Shown: positions 27,886-36,716 of the stretch, piece after piece
Position numbering within the stretch: the first letter of the stretch is position 1
How the letters are laid out: each line of letters starts with the position of its first letter
Source: Blastocatellia bacterium
GTDB taxonomy: Bacteria; Acidobacteriota; Blastocatellia; HR10; J050
Length of the DNA stretch: 64,000 nucleotides
Direction: 5' to 3'
Assembly: GCA_026985075.1 (NCBI GenBank)
Contig: JALSQX010000023.1
Span: 1-64,000, forward strand
Program-made: the position numbers and the translations under genes
The notes under the pieces: model-generated
Told to the model about the DNA's origin: nothing
Databases searched by the model: none
Seen by the model: only the letters and a program-made list of their open reading frames with translations

Positions 27886-28881
27886 TTATTCGGGCAAGAA
27901 GATCTTAATGAGCCGGTGCACGTTTCGCTCCGCCCGGATGATAGGATGATTCGCTGTCCGTTTCTTCAGCTCAAGGAGGCGGGGATAGCCGCGCTTTTGT
28001 TCTTCTTCCCACTCAGATGCAAACTCCCCGCTACGAATCTCTCTCAGCACCGAGCGCATTCTCTCCCTCACGTCATCGGGTAGCATGCGTTCACCCCGCG
28101 AGAGAGTCCCATAGCGGCTCGTTGGCGAGTGATAGCGCAACTGCTCGAAAAATCCCACCCGCGCCATCTGACGGAAGATTTCCGAGGCCTCGCCGGAGAT
28201 GTAAAGCTCAAGGGCGACCATCTCCGGTGAAAACCCCGCTTCGACCAGAACCTCAGAAGCCAGCAACAGACTCCCCATGATAATCGGCCAGACTGCTTGT
28301 TCGGTGAAAAGATCGAGTTCGGTCTCCTCCGCCACCGTAGTCTCAATAACGCCGGCCCTCGTCGTTCCAATTGCCTTAGCGATGGCCAACGCGATTTGCT
28401 CAGCTTGCCCTGAAACATCTTGCCACACAGCGACATAAGCCGGAACACCGTTCCCTCTCTGAAAGGCTTTCCTCACATTCACACCTATCATTCGTGGTGC
28501 GACCATGACGACATCTACGTCCGCCGGTGGAGAGATGAGTCCAAATCGAAGGTTATAACCATGAGCGAAGTCGAGCACCTTACCGGGGGCGAGGTTCGGT
28601 CGAACGTCTGTTTCGTAGACGGTCTTTTGGACTTCGTCGGGGATCAGGAGAGATACCACGTCACCCTGTCGTACCGCCTCAGGGATCGAACAGACGGAGA
28701 ATCCATCGGCCCTTGCCCTCTCAGCGCTACCGTCGTTGATCGAACCAATGATGACCTGGAGGCCGCTATCGCGCATGTTCAGCGCTTGCGCACGCCCCTG
28801 ATTGCCGTAACCGATGACGGCCACCGTCTTTCCTTGTAAATAAGAGAGGTCGGCATCTTGATCGTAAAAAACCTTAGCCAT
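27886..28881 (-). CDS. Divergent ketol-acid reductoisomerase-like protein
   Basis: Protein of 331 residues, homologous along its full length to class I IlvC. It keeps the Rossmann glycine motif (GYGNQG, 24-29), the catalytic-site AHG (106-108) and both metal carboxylates in ELDLFTEQAV (Asp190, Glu194). It departs at other sites: GYGSQGHAHALN reads GYGNQGRAQALN, MVAPKGPGHxVR reads MVAPRMIGVNVR (so Lys130 is Arg and the PGH loop is lost), and the substrate-serine region reads YHSPTSRYG. No ilvB, ilvH, ilvD or leu genes are near. I infer a reductoisomerase or dehydrogenase for a different hydroxy-oxo acid rather than branched-chain amino acid synthesis. The start has GGAGGG 6-11 nt upstream. Confidence 0.75.
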   Translation of the reverse strand: MAKVFYDQDADLSYLQGKTVAVIGYGNQGRAQALNMRDSGLQVIIGSINDGSAERARADGFSVCSIPEAVRQGDVVSLLIPDEVQKTVYETDVRPNLAPGKVLDFAHGYNLRFGLISPPADVDVVMVAPRMIGVNVRKAFQRGNGVPAYVAVWQDVSGQAEQIALAIAKAIGTTRAGVIETTVAEETELDLFTEQAVWPIIMGSLLLASEVLVEAGFSPEMVALELYISGEASEIFRQMARVGFFEQLRYHSPTSRYGTLSRGERMLPDDVRERMRSVLREIRSGEFASEWEEEQKRGYPRLLELKKRTANHPIIRAERNVHRLIKIFLPE

Positions 28882-28917
28882 ATGTTCCCTCCAGAGATAT
28901 ACTCGAATCCGAGCCAT

Positions 28918-29952
28918 TCACCTCGTACTGCCATATCCGATGATGAAAATGGCCAAGGTGAGCACAGCCACGCCAGAGATGATCATCCGCCGCGCTCGCG
29001 GCCCAGCGCCTCGCCATTCACCTGTCAGCACGCCCCAGACATTAGCCATAATGATGATCGTTGCCATGAACAGCGGCCAGCCAATAACTGTCCCCAGTTC
29101 TCCCACCTTTGCTGCCCCCATACCATACACTGAGATGCCAAACATCCAGAGCGCACCCATCATGGTCCCCAATAACCAGTAGGATGAAGTGCCCCGATCT
29201 CCAAACGCACCCCAACTCTTGTTTCTCAACAACAGATGAAGGCAGTAACCGGCATTCACCACGAAGCCCGAGCCTACCGCCAGCGCCCAGATGGCATTGG
29301 GGGCGCTGGTCGGCTTGGCGCCCAGTTCGACCGCACGCTCAGTGATACTTTCACCGAACGCCAGACTGAAGTTGAGCATGGGCGAGAGAATGCCCGAGAG
29401 CACACAGACGAAGAGCCCTAGACCGAAGTTCTTCGGTGGGTTCGATGAGCTGGCCGGCCCCTGACTCGCCAGCGACGCTTCCTTCAAATATCCGGCTCGA
29501 GCGCAGAGATAAATGCCCACAAGGACCACTGCCAGACCAACAACGATGAGGTATCCCTTTGCTGTATCCAATTGTTCCGGGTGAAGTACCATCATCGGTA
29601 CCAATGAACCTACGGACGCTGTGAGCCCGAGAATAATGGCGAAAGCCAGCGCCATGCCGATGCGGTCCACGCCAAGACCGAAGAGCACGGAACCCGCCCC
29701 CCAACCGGCGCCAAACACGATAGCGAACGCAAGTGCCCGGAGGTCCGCCTGACGGTATACCTCCACCAACTGCGGGATGGTCCATGCGGCCACCAACCAC
29801 GGCAAGAGAAACAATCCCACTACCGCATAGACGAGCCAAACATTCTCCCACCGCCATTTCTGGGTGAACTTCATGGGTAGCGTGAAACTGCCCTGCATGG
29901 CCCCTCCAATGAGGATGAGCACAATGCCGATGTACGGATGATGTTCCATCAC
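28918..29952 (-). CDS. RhaT-like L-rhamnose/proton symporter
   Basis: Membrane protein of 344 residues with ten hydrophobic segments. It begins HPYIGIVLILIGGAMQGSFT and shows the Gly-rich pattern IVFGAGWGAGSVLFGLGVD, as in RhaT (drug/metabolite transporter superfamily). RhaT imports L-rhamnose with a proton. Placement with a GH106-like rhamnosidase and a TonB receptor supports sugar uptake, but RhaT-like proteins in these lineages are not all rhamnose carriers, so the substrate is inferred. It lies 8 bp after the CocE-family gene and 37 bp before the KARI-like gene. Confidence 0.8.
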   Translation of the reverse strand: MMEHHPYIGIVLILIGGAMQGSFTLPMKFTQKWRWENVWLVYAVVGLFLLPWLVAAWTIPQLVEVYRQADLRALAFAIVFGAGWGAGSVLFGLGVDRIGMALAFAIILGLTASVGSLVPMMVLHPEQLDTAKGYLIVVGLAVVLVGIYLCARAGYLKEASLASQGPASSSNPPKNFGLGLFVCVLSGILSPMLNFSLAFGESITERAVELGAKPTSAPNAIWALAVGSGFVVNAGYCLHLLLRNKSWGAFGDRGTSSYWLLGTMMGALWMFGISVYGMGAAKVGELGTVIGWPLFMATIIIMANVWGVLTGEWRGAGPRARRMIISGVAVLTLAIFIIGYGSTR

Positions 29953-29959
29953 ACCCAGC

Positions 29960-31747
29960 TTATCGGAGCATAACGGGAAGGAGGATGTGCGATGGGTACT
30001 TCCGCGTATGAAAAATGCTCTGTTGGGCCACCTGGAAGCGAGCGCTGAAGCCGATAGGAGCTCTTGTATTCAGATTGCGATCAAACCGAGGAAAGTTGCT
30101 ACTCGATATGTCCAATCGAATCCGATGTCCGGATTTGAATACCTGGCTGGTCGCCCCCAGATCGATCTCGTAGCGATAGATGCGACCCGGCTGGAGGAAT
30201 TCTTGTTTTTCTCTTGACACCCGGTAGCGCGCACGGATGATCCCATCACAAATATTTTGCGCAAAACCGTCCGGGTGCACGTCTACGAGTTTGGCGGTAA
30301 AATCTGTGTCTGGAGCTGAAGAGGCCGCAAACAGGATAACCTTGACCGGACCGGTGATCTCCAGATCCTCCTCTAAAACGGGAGACGTGTACACAAGCAC
30401 ATCCGGTCGCTTCTCAATCTCACGCTGATCCCAAGCGCCCTCGGGAACGATTCCAGGGAAGCAGCAGACATTCCCTCCGTGGGTAGGAAGAGGATCGGCC
30501 GGATCATAGGTGAACGCGTCGCTCGGCTCTCGGTCTGGCGGTGTCGTGTTCAGCGTTCCGTCCCCCCGGCTGGTGCGCGCTGATCCGCCACTGTGTAAAT
30601 AGTAGGCGACCCTCTTGACACGGCGTGGCGGCCATTCCCTTTCATCTCGCCATCGATTGTGGCCCATCACGAAGAGGCGCACGGAGGGCTCTCCCATGAT
30701 GCCATTGTCAACTCCTTTAAGCCAGTAATCGAACCATCGGAGCATGAGTCGATCAAGATCGATGATTGCCGCTTGGCCAAAATCGACCGCTCCAGCCCGG
30801 CGCATTGGACCCCAATAGTGAAACCACGGACCGACCACCAATTTCTGAGATCGCCGGGCGCGCGTTGATCCTCCCCTGGACGCCATGCCGATGAAGTTCT
30901 CCAACGTCCCACCGATGAACACGTCGTACCATCCACCAATATGCAAGACGGGCACATCGATCTGAGGATACTTATCCCGATGACTCCAGCGCCGCCAGTA
31001 GGCGTCATCATCAGGATGTCTCAGCCAGTCTTGGAAGGGCTGGCTTCGGCGACCAACCCTTTGAGGTAATTCGGCCAAGGGGAGATGAGAGAAAACCGCG
31101 GTCCAATCGATCACTTTGGGCGACTGGTTTGTTCGGCCATCGACCAGGAACGCGCCCCAGGTGAGGTTGAATGAGAGCTGAAATGCCCCCCCTTTGTATG
31201 CCCAGTCTTCGTGATAATCGCTGGCCGCAAAAATGGATACCATGGCCTTCAGGTGTTGAGGGCGTAACGTCGCAGCGAGCCATTCGGCCGCCGCCGCATA
31301 TGATCCCCCATAGGTTCCGACCTCACCGTTACACCATGGTTGGCGAGCACACCATTGCAGGGTGTCGTAGCCATCTTGAGCCTCGTTCAACAAAGGATAA
31401 AACTGCCCGTCAGAGTCATAGCGCCCCCGCACATCCTGAACGACCACTGCATAACCGTGAGACGCGAAGAATCGCGCCCGGGAGACCTCCCGCTCTCCTA
31501 TATTGTCATAGGGAGTCCGGGTCAGGAGTACGGGATACGGACCTCCTTTAGCCGGTAAATAGACATCGGCAGACAACCTCGTTCCATCCGACATCTGGAC
31601 GGGCACATTGAACAGCGTTTGGATATGATCCCCAACACTAACACTCGGCGTCTTTCGGGAGCTTGCCGCCAGTGAATGCCTACCGGCGACGACAGCAAGC
31701 GCCAGGAGAACAGCTCCCACCCCCATCCAAGTCCGTGGTCGCTTCAT
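29960..31747 (-). CDS. CocE/NonD family serine hydrolase, exported
   Basis: Hydrolase of 595 residues with a signal peptide (WMGVGAVLLALAVVAG). It has the Xaa-Pro dipeptidyl-peptidase/cocaine-esterase layout: an alpha/beta hydrolase domain (SADVYLPAKGGPYPVLLTRT; VQDVRGRYDSDGQFYPL; nucleophile GTYGGSYAAAAEWLA near residue 150), a helical cap, and a C-terminal jelly roll (FTAKLVDVHPDG, GHRIRLDISSSNFPRFDRN). The usual GGSYGG reads GGSYAA, but the Ser is retained. The family cleaves esters, acyl-peptides or lactams. Here it could remove acyl groups or open the import substrate outside the cytoplasm. Earlier in-frame GTG and ATG codons exist (31762, 31756). Confidence 0.85.
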   Translation of the reverse strand: MKRPRTWMGVGAVLLALAVVAGRHSLAASSRKTPSVSVGDHIQTLFNVPVQMSDGTRLSADVYLPAKGGPYPVLLTRTPYDNIGEREVSRARFFASHGYAVVVQDVRGRYDSDGQFYPLLNEAQDGYDTLQWCARQPWCNGEVGTYGGSYAAAAEWLAATLRPQHLKAMVSIFAASDYHEDWAYKGGAFQLSFNLTWGAFLVDGRTNQSPKVIDWTAVFSHLPLAELPQRVGRRSQPFQDWLRHPDDDAYWRRWSHRDKYPQIDVPVLHIGGWYDVFIGGTLENFIGMASRGGSTRARRSQKLVVGPWFHYWGPMRRAGAVDFGQAAIIDLDRLMLRWFDYWLKGVDNGIMGEPSVRLFVMGHNRWRDEREWPPRRVKRVAYYLHSGGSARTSRGDGTLNTTPPDREPSDAFTYDPADPLPTHGGNVCCFPGIVPEGAWDQREIEKRPDVLVYTSPVLEEDLEITGPVKVILFAASSAPDTDFTAKLVDVHPDGFAQNICDGIIRARYRVSREKQEFLQPGRIYRYEIDLGATSQVFKSGHRIRLDISSSNFPRFDRNLNTRAPIGFSARFQVAQQSIFHTRKYPSHILLPVMLR

Positions 31748-31780
31748 GAACACCATGAGCACAGCATAAGCTCGCCGAAG

Positions 31781-34700
31781 TCAGAAAATCAACTTCAGGC
31801 CGAATTGGATTTCTCGCGCTGGTCGGGCGCTCGTAATGCGGCCGAATGCAGCGCCAGCGTTGACGAAATTATTCGGTGGATCGAAGTTCACCCGGTTCAG
31901 ACTATTGAAGAACTCGGCTCGAAACTGCACTCTCAACCGCTCGCCCACATCGATATTTTTGAAGAGGGAAAAATCATACAGGGCCGTGCCCGGCCCATCG
32001 ATGATGTTTCGACCGCTGTTGCCGAACGTGCCGCGCAGAGGTGTCGCAAAGGCGGACGTATCGAACCACCGCTCCGGGGTGCGCTGGTCTGGAGGGAGAT
32101 TCCCATCAGCCAATCTATTGGCTCGCGGTTGATAGAATCCTCCAATCGCCGCGTTATCTCCATCCACGCGAATGGAAAACGGTTCCCCTGAAAGCAGGGA
32201 TACTATGCCATTGATTTGCCATCCACTCACCAGTTGGCCGAGCACGCCCGTGGCGTGGCTGAGGAATGGTCGGCCCTTACCGAAAGGAAGCTCGTAAGTG
32301 TGGCTGAACACAAAATTATGTCTCACGTCAAAATTGGATCGGCCGCGCTCAGCGTCCAGGTTCGTTCGATCTTGATGCGAGGTCGTGAAGAAGCCGGATG
32401 AAGCAGTATCAATTGATTTGGAGAAGGTATAGGAGAGCAAAAACGTGAGTCCGTGGCTGAGACGATTTTCCACTCGCACCTGGAGAGCATTGTAGTTGGA
32501 GTTTTCTCGAAAATTCGCTGTCAGAATATCACCGAAGTGCGGGAATGGGCGCCGCGTTTGAATGGGTGTGATGTTCTCCGGGTCTTCCGGAAGATTGGCG
32601 GAATTGATATTGACGCGCTCCCAGAGATGTGTCCCTTTAGACCCCGAGTAGCTCACCTCAAGGAGAATCCTACTCCCCAGCGTAGTCTGCAACGACAGGT
32701 CCCACTGCTGGACATACGGCCGCTGGGCATGGGGATCAATGCTGAAGGGAGAGATCCCCTCTAAACTCAGATTGGGATCGGAGGTGTCCGGGAAGAGAGC
32801 GTCCAAGAAGGGAGGAAATGGCAACCGGGGCGAGATGGTATTGGGCGGCATATTGGTTGTGAAGGTGAATTCATTAGCCGCCAAGGCCGAATAGAAGATG
32901 CCATATCCGCCGCGAATCACCAGTTTCGATCCCCAATCGTAGGCAAACCCGAATCGGGGCGCGATGTTATTGCGATCCGGATCAACGACGCCTGGACGTA
33001 CCCCACCATGCGTAATGAGAGGGGACGTGGAGTTGAAATTGAAATCTCTTGGATCGCGGACCAACCGGATGACCCCGCCGGGTACGGACGTGTCAAAGAA
33101 CCCTTGCCGGTCTTGCGTGTCTCGCCAGGGCGAATTGTACTCATAGCGAAGGCCCAGATTAAGGGTGAGATTAGATGTGACCTTCCAATCATCCTGAAGG
33201 AAAAAGTTGTACGAGGTGGAACGAAGATTCCCCCCAGAGGCCCCTTTGATATACAGATCCACTATCGGCAACCCCAACAAAAAATCCGCCGTTGGATGAC
33301 CAGTGAACGCCCCCACAAATATAGCAAACCCTTGACGAAACAGGGTGGCCGAAACGTCGAATTTTTGATACCGAATGTCACCGCCCAGCGCGAAGGCGTG
33401 TCTGTCTCGGCTCAGATATAAGACGTCATTGAACTGAAAGAGCTGGGAAGTGGAGCCCTGGTTGAGAAAGAACTGTCCCATGGTGCTGAAGCCGGCGATC
33501 CGCATAGTCGGCAGCCCGAAATCTTCGGGTCTGTTATCGAGATTCTTGAATCCCAGCTCACTTCCCAAATCCCTGTCAGCGTTCTCAATGAAATTACCGA
33601 TCACACCGCGATTGTAACCAAACCTCACCACATTGATGAGGCGCGGGCCAAAGGTGTGTGTTTCCTGGATGGCCAGATTCTGCCCTTTCAGCGGGTCGCG
33701 CTGACCGAAAAGGGGAGCGAGGCCGGGAATCGTCAAGAGCGAGTCAAAAAACGTATATCGCCCAAAGAGCGAGTCGGCCATGGAAAACTGATGATCGACG
33801 CGAACCATAAACTGATCAAAATCGTTCTTCCTGGCTGGTGACGTCACAAAGTTGGCTCCCGGAACACTCCGGTTCGGAACGGGAATGTATTGGCGATAGT
33901 TCTTCGCTACCGTTGACATACGCTCCTCAGGAATGCGGTTGTTGGGAAACGGTTCCTTGGTGAGCGGGTCCACAATGGCCCCGGGTGGAAGATCAGAAAA
34001 GTCTCCGGCCAAATGAGCGCGTGAGGGGAAATTGCCGATCAGTGTATTGGTCCGACGCTCGCGCAACCCTTCATAGTTGCCGAAAAAGAATGTCTCGTTT
34101 TTGACAATAGGGCCTCCAACGGTGAAGCCGAATTGGTTCCGCTTGAAAGGGGGCCGCTCAGCATCGAAGAAATTACGGGCATCCAACTTATCGTTGCGAA
34201 TGAACTCATATACTGTCCCATGGATGGCATTCGACCCCGATTTGGTCGACATATTGATGATCCGCGCCGCTTGCCCAAATTCTGCCGAGAACATATGTCG
34301 CTGGATTTTGAATTCCTGAAGGGCATCAGTGGATGGGAGGAGAGACGGCGTACCAATCCACGGCTGCCGCATCTCCACCCCATCGAGTAAATAAGAGTTG
34401 GCGTCGTCTCGATCACCGGCAATATTGACGGCGAGAATCCGCCCCGAAATGGCCAAGGCAGTTGAGGTTCGAATATTCTGGATCGGCACACTCCCGGCAG
34501 CTAGCGTGGCCAACTGAAGAAAGTTCCGGCCGTTGAGTGGAAGATCTTCGATTTTCTTTTCATCAATGACCTGCCCAAGTGACGCCGTCTCTGTCTCCAA
34601 GTGAACTTCGGTGCTCTGAACCGTCAGGCTCTCGGCCACTTCGCCGACGGCCAAGGTGAAGTCCAGTCGGACCTTCTGATTCACCTGAAGCTCAACGCGG

Positions 34701-34987
34701 GGAACGGTCGCCGTTTTGAAGCCACGGTGACTCACCGAGATGGAATACCAACCCGGCGGCAGTTCGGGTACGATGTAACTCCCCGCATGATCGGTAACGG
34801 TTCTTCGCTTCAATTGCGTCTCCAAGTTGGTCACGACGACCGTCGCTCCCACGAGAACGGCTCCCTGCTGGTCCTGAACAGTCCCAACAAGACGACCGGC
34901 AGCCGATTGAGCGAAACCCGGAGACACCCCGAGACTGACAACACTAAGGCCCACCACCAGTGTGCAGAGCCAAACTCCTCGTTTCAT
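31781..34987 (-). CDS. TonB-dependent receptor with carboxypeptidase-regulatory (Oar-like) N-terminal domain
   Basis: Outer-membrane protein of 1068 residues. A signal peptide (LCTLVVGLSVVSLGVSPGFA) precedes a CarboxypepD-reg-like domain (about 30-115: GRLVGTVQDQQGAVLVGATV), a plug region (EDLPLNGRNFLQLATLAAG; YLLDGVEM) and a long beta-barrel with many repeated aromatic strands (for example NLGLRYEYNSPW and LLSYTFSKSIDTA). It ends in a phenylalanine (QFGLKLIF), as porin barrels do. Oar-like receptors are greatly expanded in Acidobacteriota and take up large or poorly soluble compounds with TonB/ExbBD energy. It is the likely outer-membrane import step for the cluster; the 300 bp before it suggest its own promoter. 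Confidence 0.93.
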   Translation of the reverse strand: MKRGVWLCTLVVGLSVVSLGVSPGFAQSAAGRLVGTVQDQQGAVLVGATVVVTNLETQLKRRTVTDHAGSYIVPELPPGWYSISVSHRGFKTATVPRVELQVNQKVRLDFTLAVGEVAESLTVQSTEVHLETETASLGQVIDEKKIEDLPLNGRNFLQLATLAAGSVPIQNIRTSTALAISGRILAVNIAGDRDDANSYLLDGVEMRQPWIGTPSLLPSTDALQEFKIQRHMFSAEFGQAARIINMSTKSGSNAIHGTVYEFIRNDKLDARNFFDAERPPFKRNQFGFTVGGPIVKNETFFFGNYEGLRERRTNTLIGNFPSRAHLAGDFSDLPPGAIVDPLTKEPFPNNRIPEERMSTVAKNYRQYIPVPNRSVPGANFVTSPARKNDFDQFMVRVDHQFSMADSLFGRYTFFDSLLTIPGLAPLFGQRDPLKGQNLAIQETHTFGPRLINVVRFGYNRGVIGNFIENADRDLGSELGFKNLDNRPEDFGLPTMRIAGFSTMGQFFLNQGSTSQLFQFNDVLYLSRDRHAFALGGDIRYQKFDVSATLFRQGFAIFVGAFTGHPTADFLLGLPIVDLYIKGASGGNLRSTSYNFFLQDDWKVTSNLTLNLGLRYEYNSPWRDTQDRQGFFDTSVPGGVIRLVRDPRDFNFNSTSPLITHGGVRPGVVDPDRNNIAPRFGFAYDWGSKLVIRGGYGIFYSALAANEFTFTTNMPPNTISPRLPFPPFLDALFPDTSDPNLSLEGISPFSIDPHAQRPYVQQWDLSLQTTLGSRILLEVSYSGSKGTHLWERVNINSANLPEDPENITPIQTRRPFPHFGDILTANFRENSNYNALQVRVENRLSHGLTFLLSYTFSKSIDTASSGFFTTSHQDRTNLDAERGRSNFDVRHNFVFSHTYELPFGKGRPFLSHATGVLGQLVSGWQINGIVSLLSGEPFSIRVDGDNAAIGGFYQPRANRLADGNLPPDQRTPERWFDTSAFATPLRGTFGNSGRNIIDGPGTALYDFSLFKNIDVGERLRVQFRAEFFNSLNRVNFDPPNNFVNAGAAFGRITSARPAREIQFGLKLIF

Positions 34988-35295
34988 GGCTCACCTCCTC
35001 TTAAATGACTCCATCGTAGTATTCCAACCAGGGAGAGACAACAATGGCTGACTCCAGAAGACACCCCACCCTGATGCCTCTCATGACATCTTCTCTTTCT
35101 GTTGACCCGGAACCTAGACCGCCGGTTACGGCGGATCAGATAGCCCCTCCCAATCAGCACGGATGGCTAGGCTCCCCTGATCCGCTTCACCGAATCGATT
35201 GAACTGTTGCAGGTGGTTCCCTCGATCAACGGGTATGGTCAGGCTCTCTTGATCCACTCGCTCTCTTTGGCGCCCGACTGTGAGTGGGAACCCGA
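34988..35295. other. Intergenic region upstream of the TonB receptor gene
   Basis: 308 bp without a gene. It contains an imperfect direct repeat (GGCTCCCCTGATCCGCTT near 35169 and GGCTCTCTTGATCCACTC near 35242, about 73 bp apart) and the AT-rich TCGATTGAAC region. These could be operator half-sites for the adjacent GntR regulator, but no well-matched promoter is seen. The rest holds nothing I recognise. Confidence 0.4.
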
Positions 35296-35982
35296 TCAGT
35301 GAGGTGACTCCTCCTCAGGGAGGAGCTTAGTCAGCCATTCATCTCTAAATGATCCCATGATCTCCTGCATGAGCCGACGAACGCCCATCGCCTCCATGGT
35401 ATCGAGGGCCTCAACAATCCTTTCGTGCATGATGACGCTTTGAGCATACGACTCGCGGATGCGCTGGGTCTTCATGACGAAAAAGGCAAATAGTGGGATC
35501 ACAATCCGCTCTAAAGCCTCAACCAGATATTTATTCTTCGACATCTCCCAAAGTTTGCGGTGAAAGGCGAGATCATGCTCATAGAATGTCTCCAGATCTA
35601 AGTCAGCTGCTCCTTGTCTCATCCCCTCCACTAACTCCCGAAGTGCCTCGATGTCATCCCGCGTGGCGTTCTCCTTCGCCCACTGAGCGGCGAGGGGCTC
35701 AAGCTCACCGCGAAGGCGGAAGATTTGTTCAATGTCCCCGCGGCTCAGCGTGGTCACCCGCGTCCCTCTATAGGGTTGGCGTTGAACGAAGCCCTGATGT
35801 TCGAGCTCAATCAAGGCCTCTCGAATGAGCGCCTGACCAACGCCGAGCTGCCGGGCCACTTGGCTCTCGACAATGGGGTCACCAGAGTTTATTTTTCCAG
35901 AAAGAATGGCCTCTTTGAGCAGAGCGACAACGCGGTCCTTCTTGGAAATCGACTCCAGTTGACCGAAGATCATCGTGTCCAT
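35296..35982 (-). CDS. GntR family transcriptional regulator, FCD (FadR-type) subfamily
   Basis: Regulator of 228 residues. The N-terminal winged helix reads LLKEAILSGKINSGDPIVES then QLGVGQALIREALIELEHQG. The C-terminal all-helical FCD domain includes FRLRGELEPLAAQWA and FHRKLWEMSKNKYLVEAL. FCD members bind organic acids, often sugar acids, through histidines and a divalent metal, and control catabolic operons. It precedes the TonB receptor and is the likely local regulator. The ATG at 35982 has GGAGGAGGG immediately upstream (about 3-6 nt gap); an in-frame codon at 36024 looks less conserved. Confidence 0.9.
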   Translation of the reverse strand: MDTMIFGQLESISKKDRVVALLKEAILSGKINSGDPIVESQVARQLGVGQALIREALIELEHQGFVQRQPYRGTRVTTLSRGDIEQIFRLRGELEPLAAQWAKENATRDDIEALRELVEGMRQGAADLDLETFYEHDLAFHRKLWEMSKNKYLVEALERIVIPLFAFFVMKTQRIRESYAQSVIMHERIVEALDTMEAMGVRRLMQEIMGSFRDEWLTKLLPEEESPH

Positions 35983-36107
35983 CCCTCCTCCACGAAAGGG
36001 CTTCGGACCAGGTTGGCAAGCCATGTTTCATCACCCTCAGTCTCCCCGAGCCAACCACCAACTATAACTGGCGTTCCTCTCCACGGCTAGTCAACGGCCC
36101 GATCTAT

Positions 36108-36353
36108 CTAGGGTCGCTTGGCCTTCCACCGACCCCGTACAACCTCATCAAGGTGCTCTGGACACGTGAGGTCCAAGATCACATGCCCAATTGTGACCAT
36201 GAAATCCCACTGTCGCCCCTGATACCTGCCCGTCAAAGGCTGTTCGCGCAGCAGCACCACAGTTCCCTGCCGCACCCAGCGCCAGAACTGCTTGGGATTA
36301 GTCCAAAAGCATCCATCCCGACATATCACTCTCGCTGAGCGACGGCTGGCCAT
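36108..36353 (-). CDS. Small conserved-looking protein of unknown function
   Basis: A protein of 81 residues, basic and rich in Trp and Arg (FWTNPKQFWRWVRQGTVVLL; DFMVTIGHVILDL). It is not assigned to a family. Its support comes from a good promoter directly upstream (36409-36438), a clean ATG and a coherent hydrophobic pattern. A TTG three codons earlier (36362) is an alternative start. Small orphan proteins of this kind are typical of accessory patches or mobile cassettes, which fits the attC-like site nearby. Confidence 0.5.
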   Translation of the reverse strand: MASRRSARVICRDGCFWTNPKQFWRWVRQGTVVLLREQPLTGRYQGRQWDFMVTIGHVILDLTCPEHLDEVVRGRWKAKRP

Positions 36354-36408
36354 TTTATACAAGACCCCCCTTCGGTACCCTTTCGGGAATCCCCATCGGG
36401 GCTGATAT

Positions 36409-36438
36409 TCTATACCACAAAAACAATCAACAAGTCAA
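36409..36438 (-). promoter_or_regulatory. Strong sigma-70 promoter reading leftward
   Basis: On the minus strand: TTGACT (36438-36433), an 18-bp spacer and TATAGA (36414-36409), with AT-rich sequence upstream resembling an UP element. It points at the small gene 36353-36108. Confidence 0.6.
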
Positions 36439-36445
36439 GATAAAA

Positions 36446-36459
36446 AATAAACGTTTATT
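36446..36459. promoter_or_regulatory. 14-bp perfect palindrome AATAAACGTTTATT, possible operator
   Basis: Perfectly self-complementary and located 8 bp upstream of the -35 element of the promoter at 36409-36438. Such placement suits a dimeric regulator, but no cognate regulator is known. Confidence 0.4.
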
Positions 36460-36648
36460 GATCGAAAAGGAATCAGACATAGGCATTGCTCCACTCACAC
36501 TCATTCCCGCTTCCAGATATGGCCGACCGCCGCGGTTCACTCCCGAGTTACTCAAAGGGATACAAAACCGAAGCGCCCAGTTTGAGAAAGGCAGCCAACC
36601 TATACGGGTTTGTCAAACCACACCGCCATAGGAGTAACCCCAGGGCCG

Positions 36649-36716
36649 ACCAAACGACCAAGCTCGGCCGCCGTGCGGAGCGAGCGAAGCACGGTCGGCG
36701 GCAGCGGGTGTTAGGC
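36649..36716 (-). other. attC-like integron recombination site
   Basis: Read on the minus strand it begins GCCTAAC (a perfect R'' core), followed by ACCCGCTGCCGCCGACCGTGC, a GC-rich imperfect hairpin with a mismatched extra base, and ends ...GGTCGTTTGGT, where GTTTGGT is a degenerate R' core (expected GTTRRRY). Length (68 bp), the imperfect stem and the core sequence fit an attC site. It lies immediately downstream of the two small genes 37227-36773, the usual gene-then-attC order. No integrase gene is in the window. The complete-core match is only on one side, so confidence is moderate. Confidence 0.45.
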
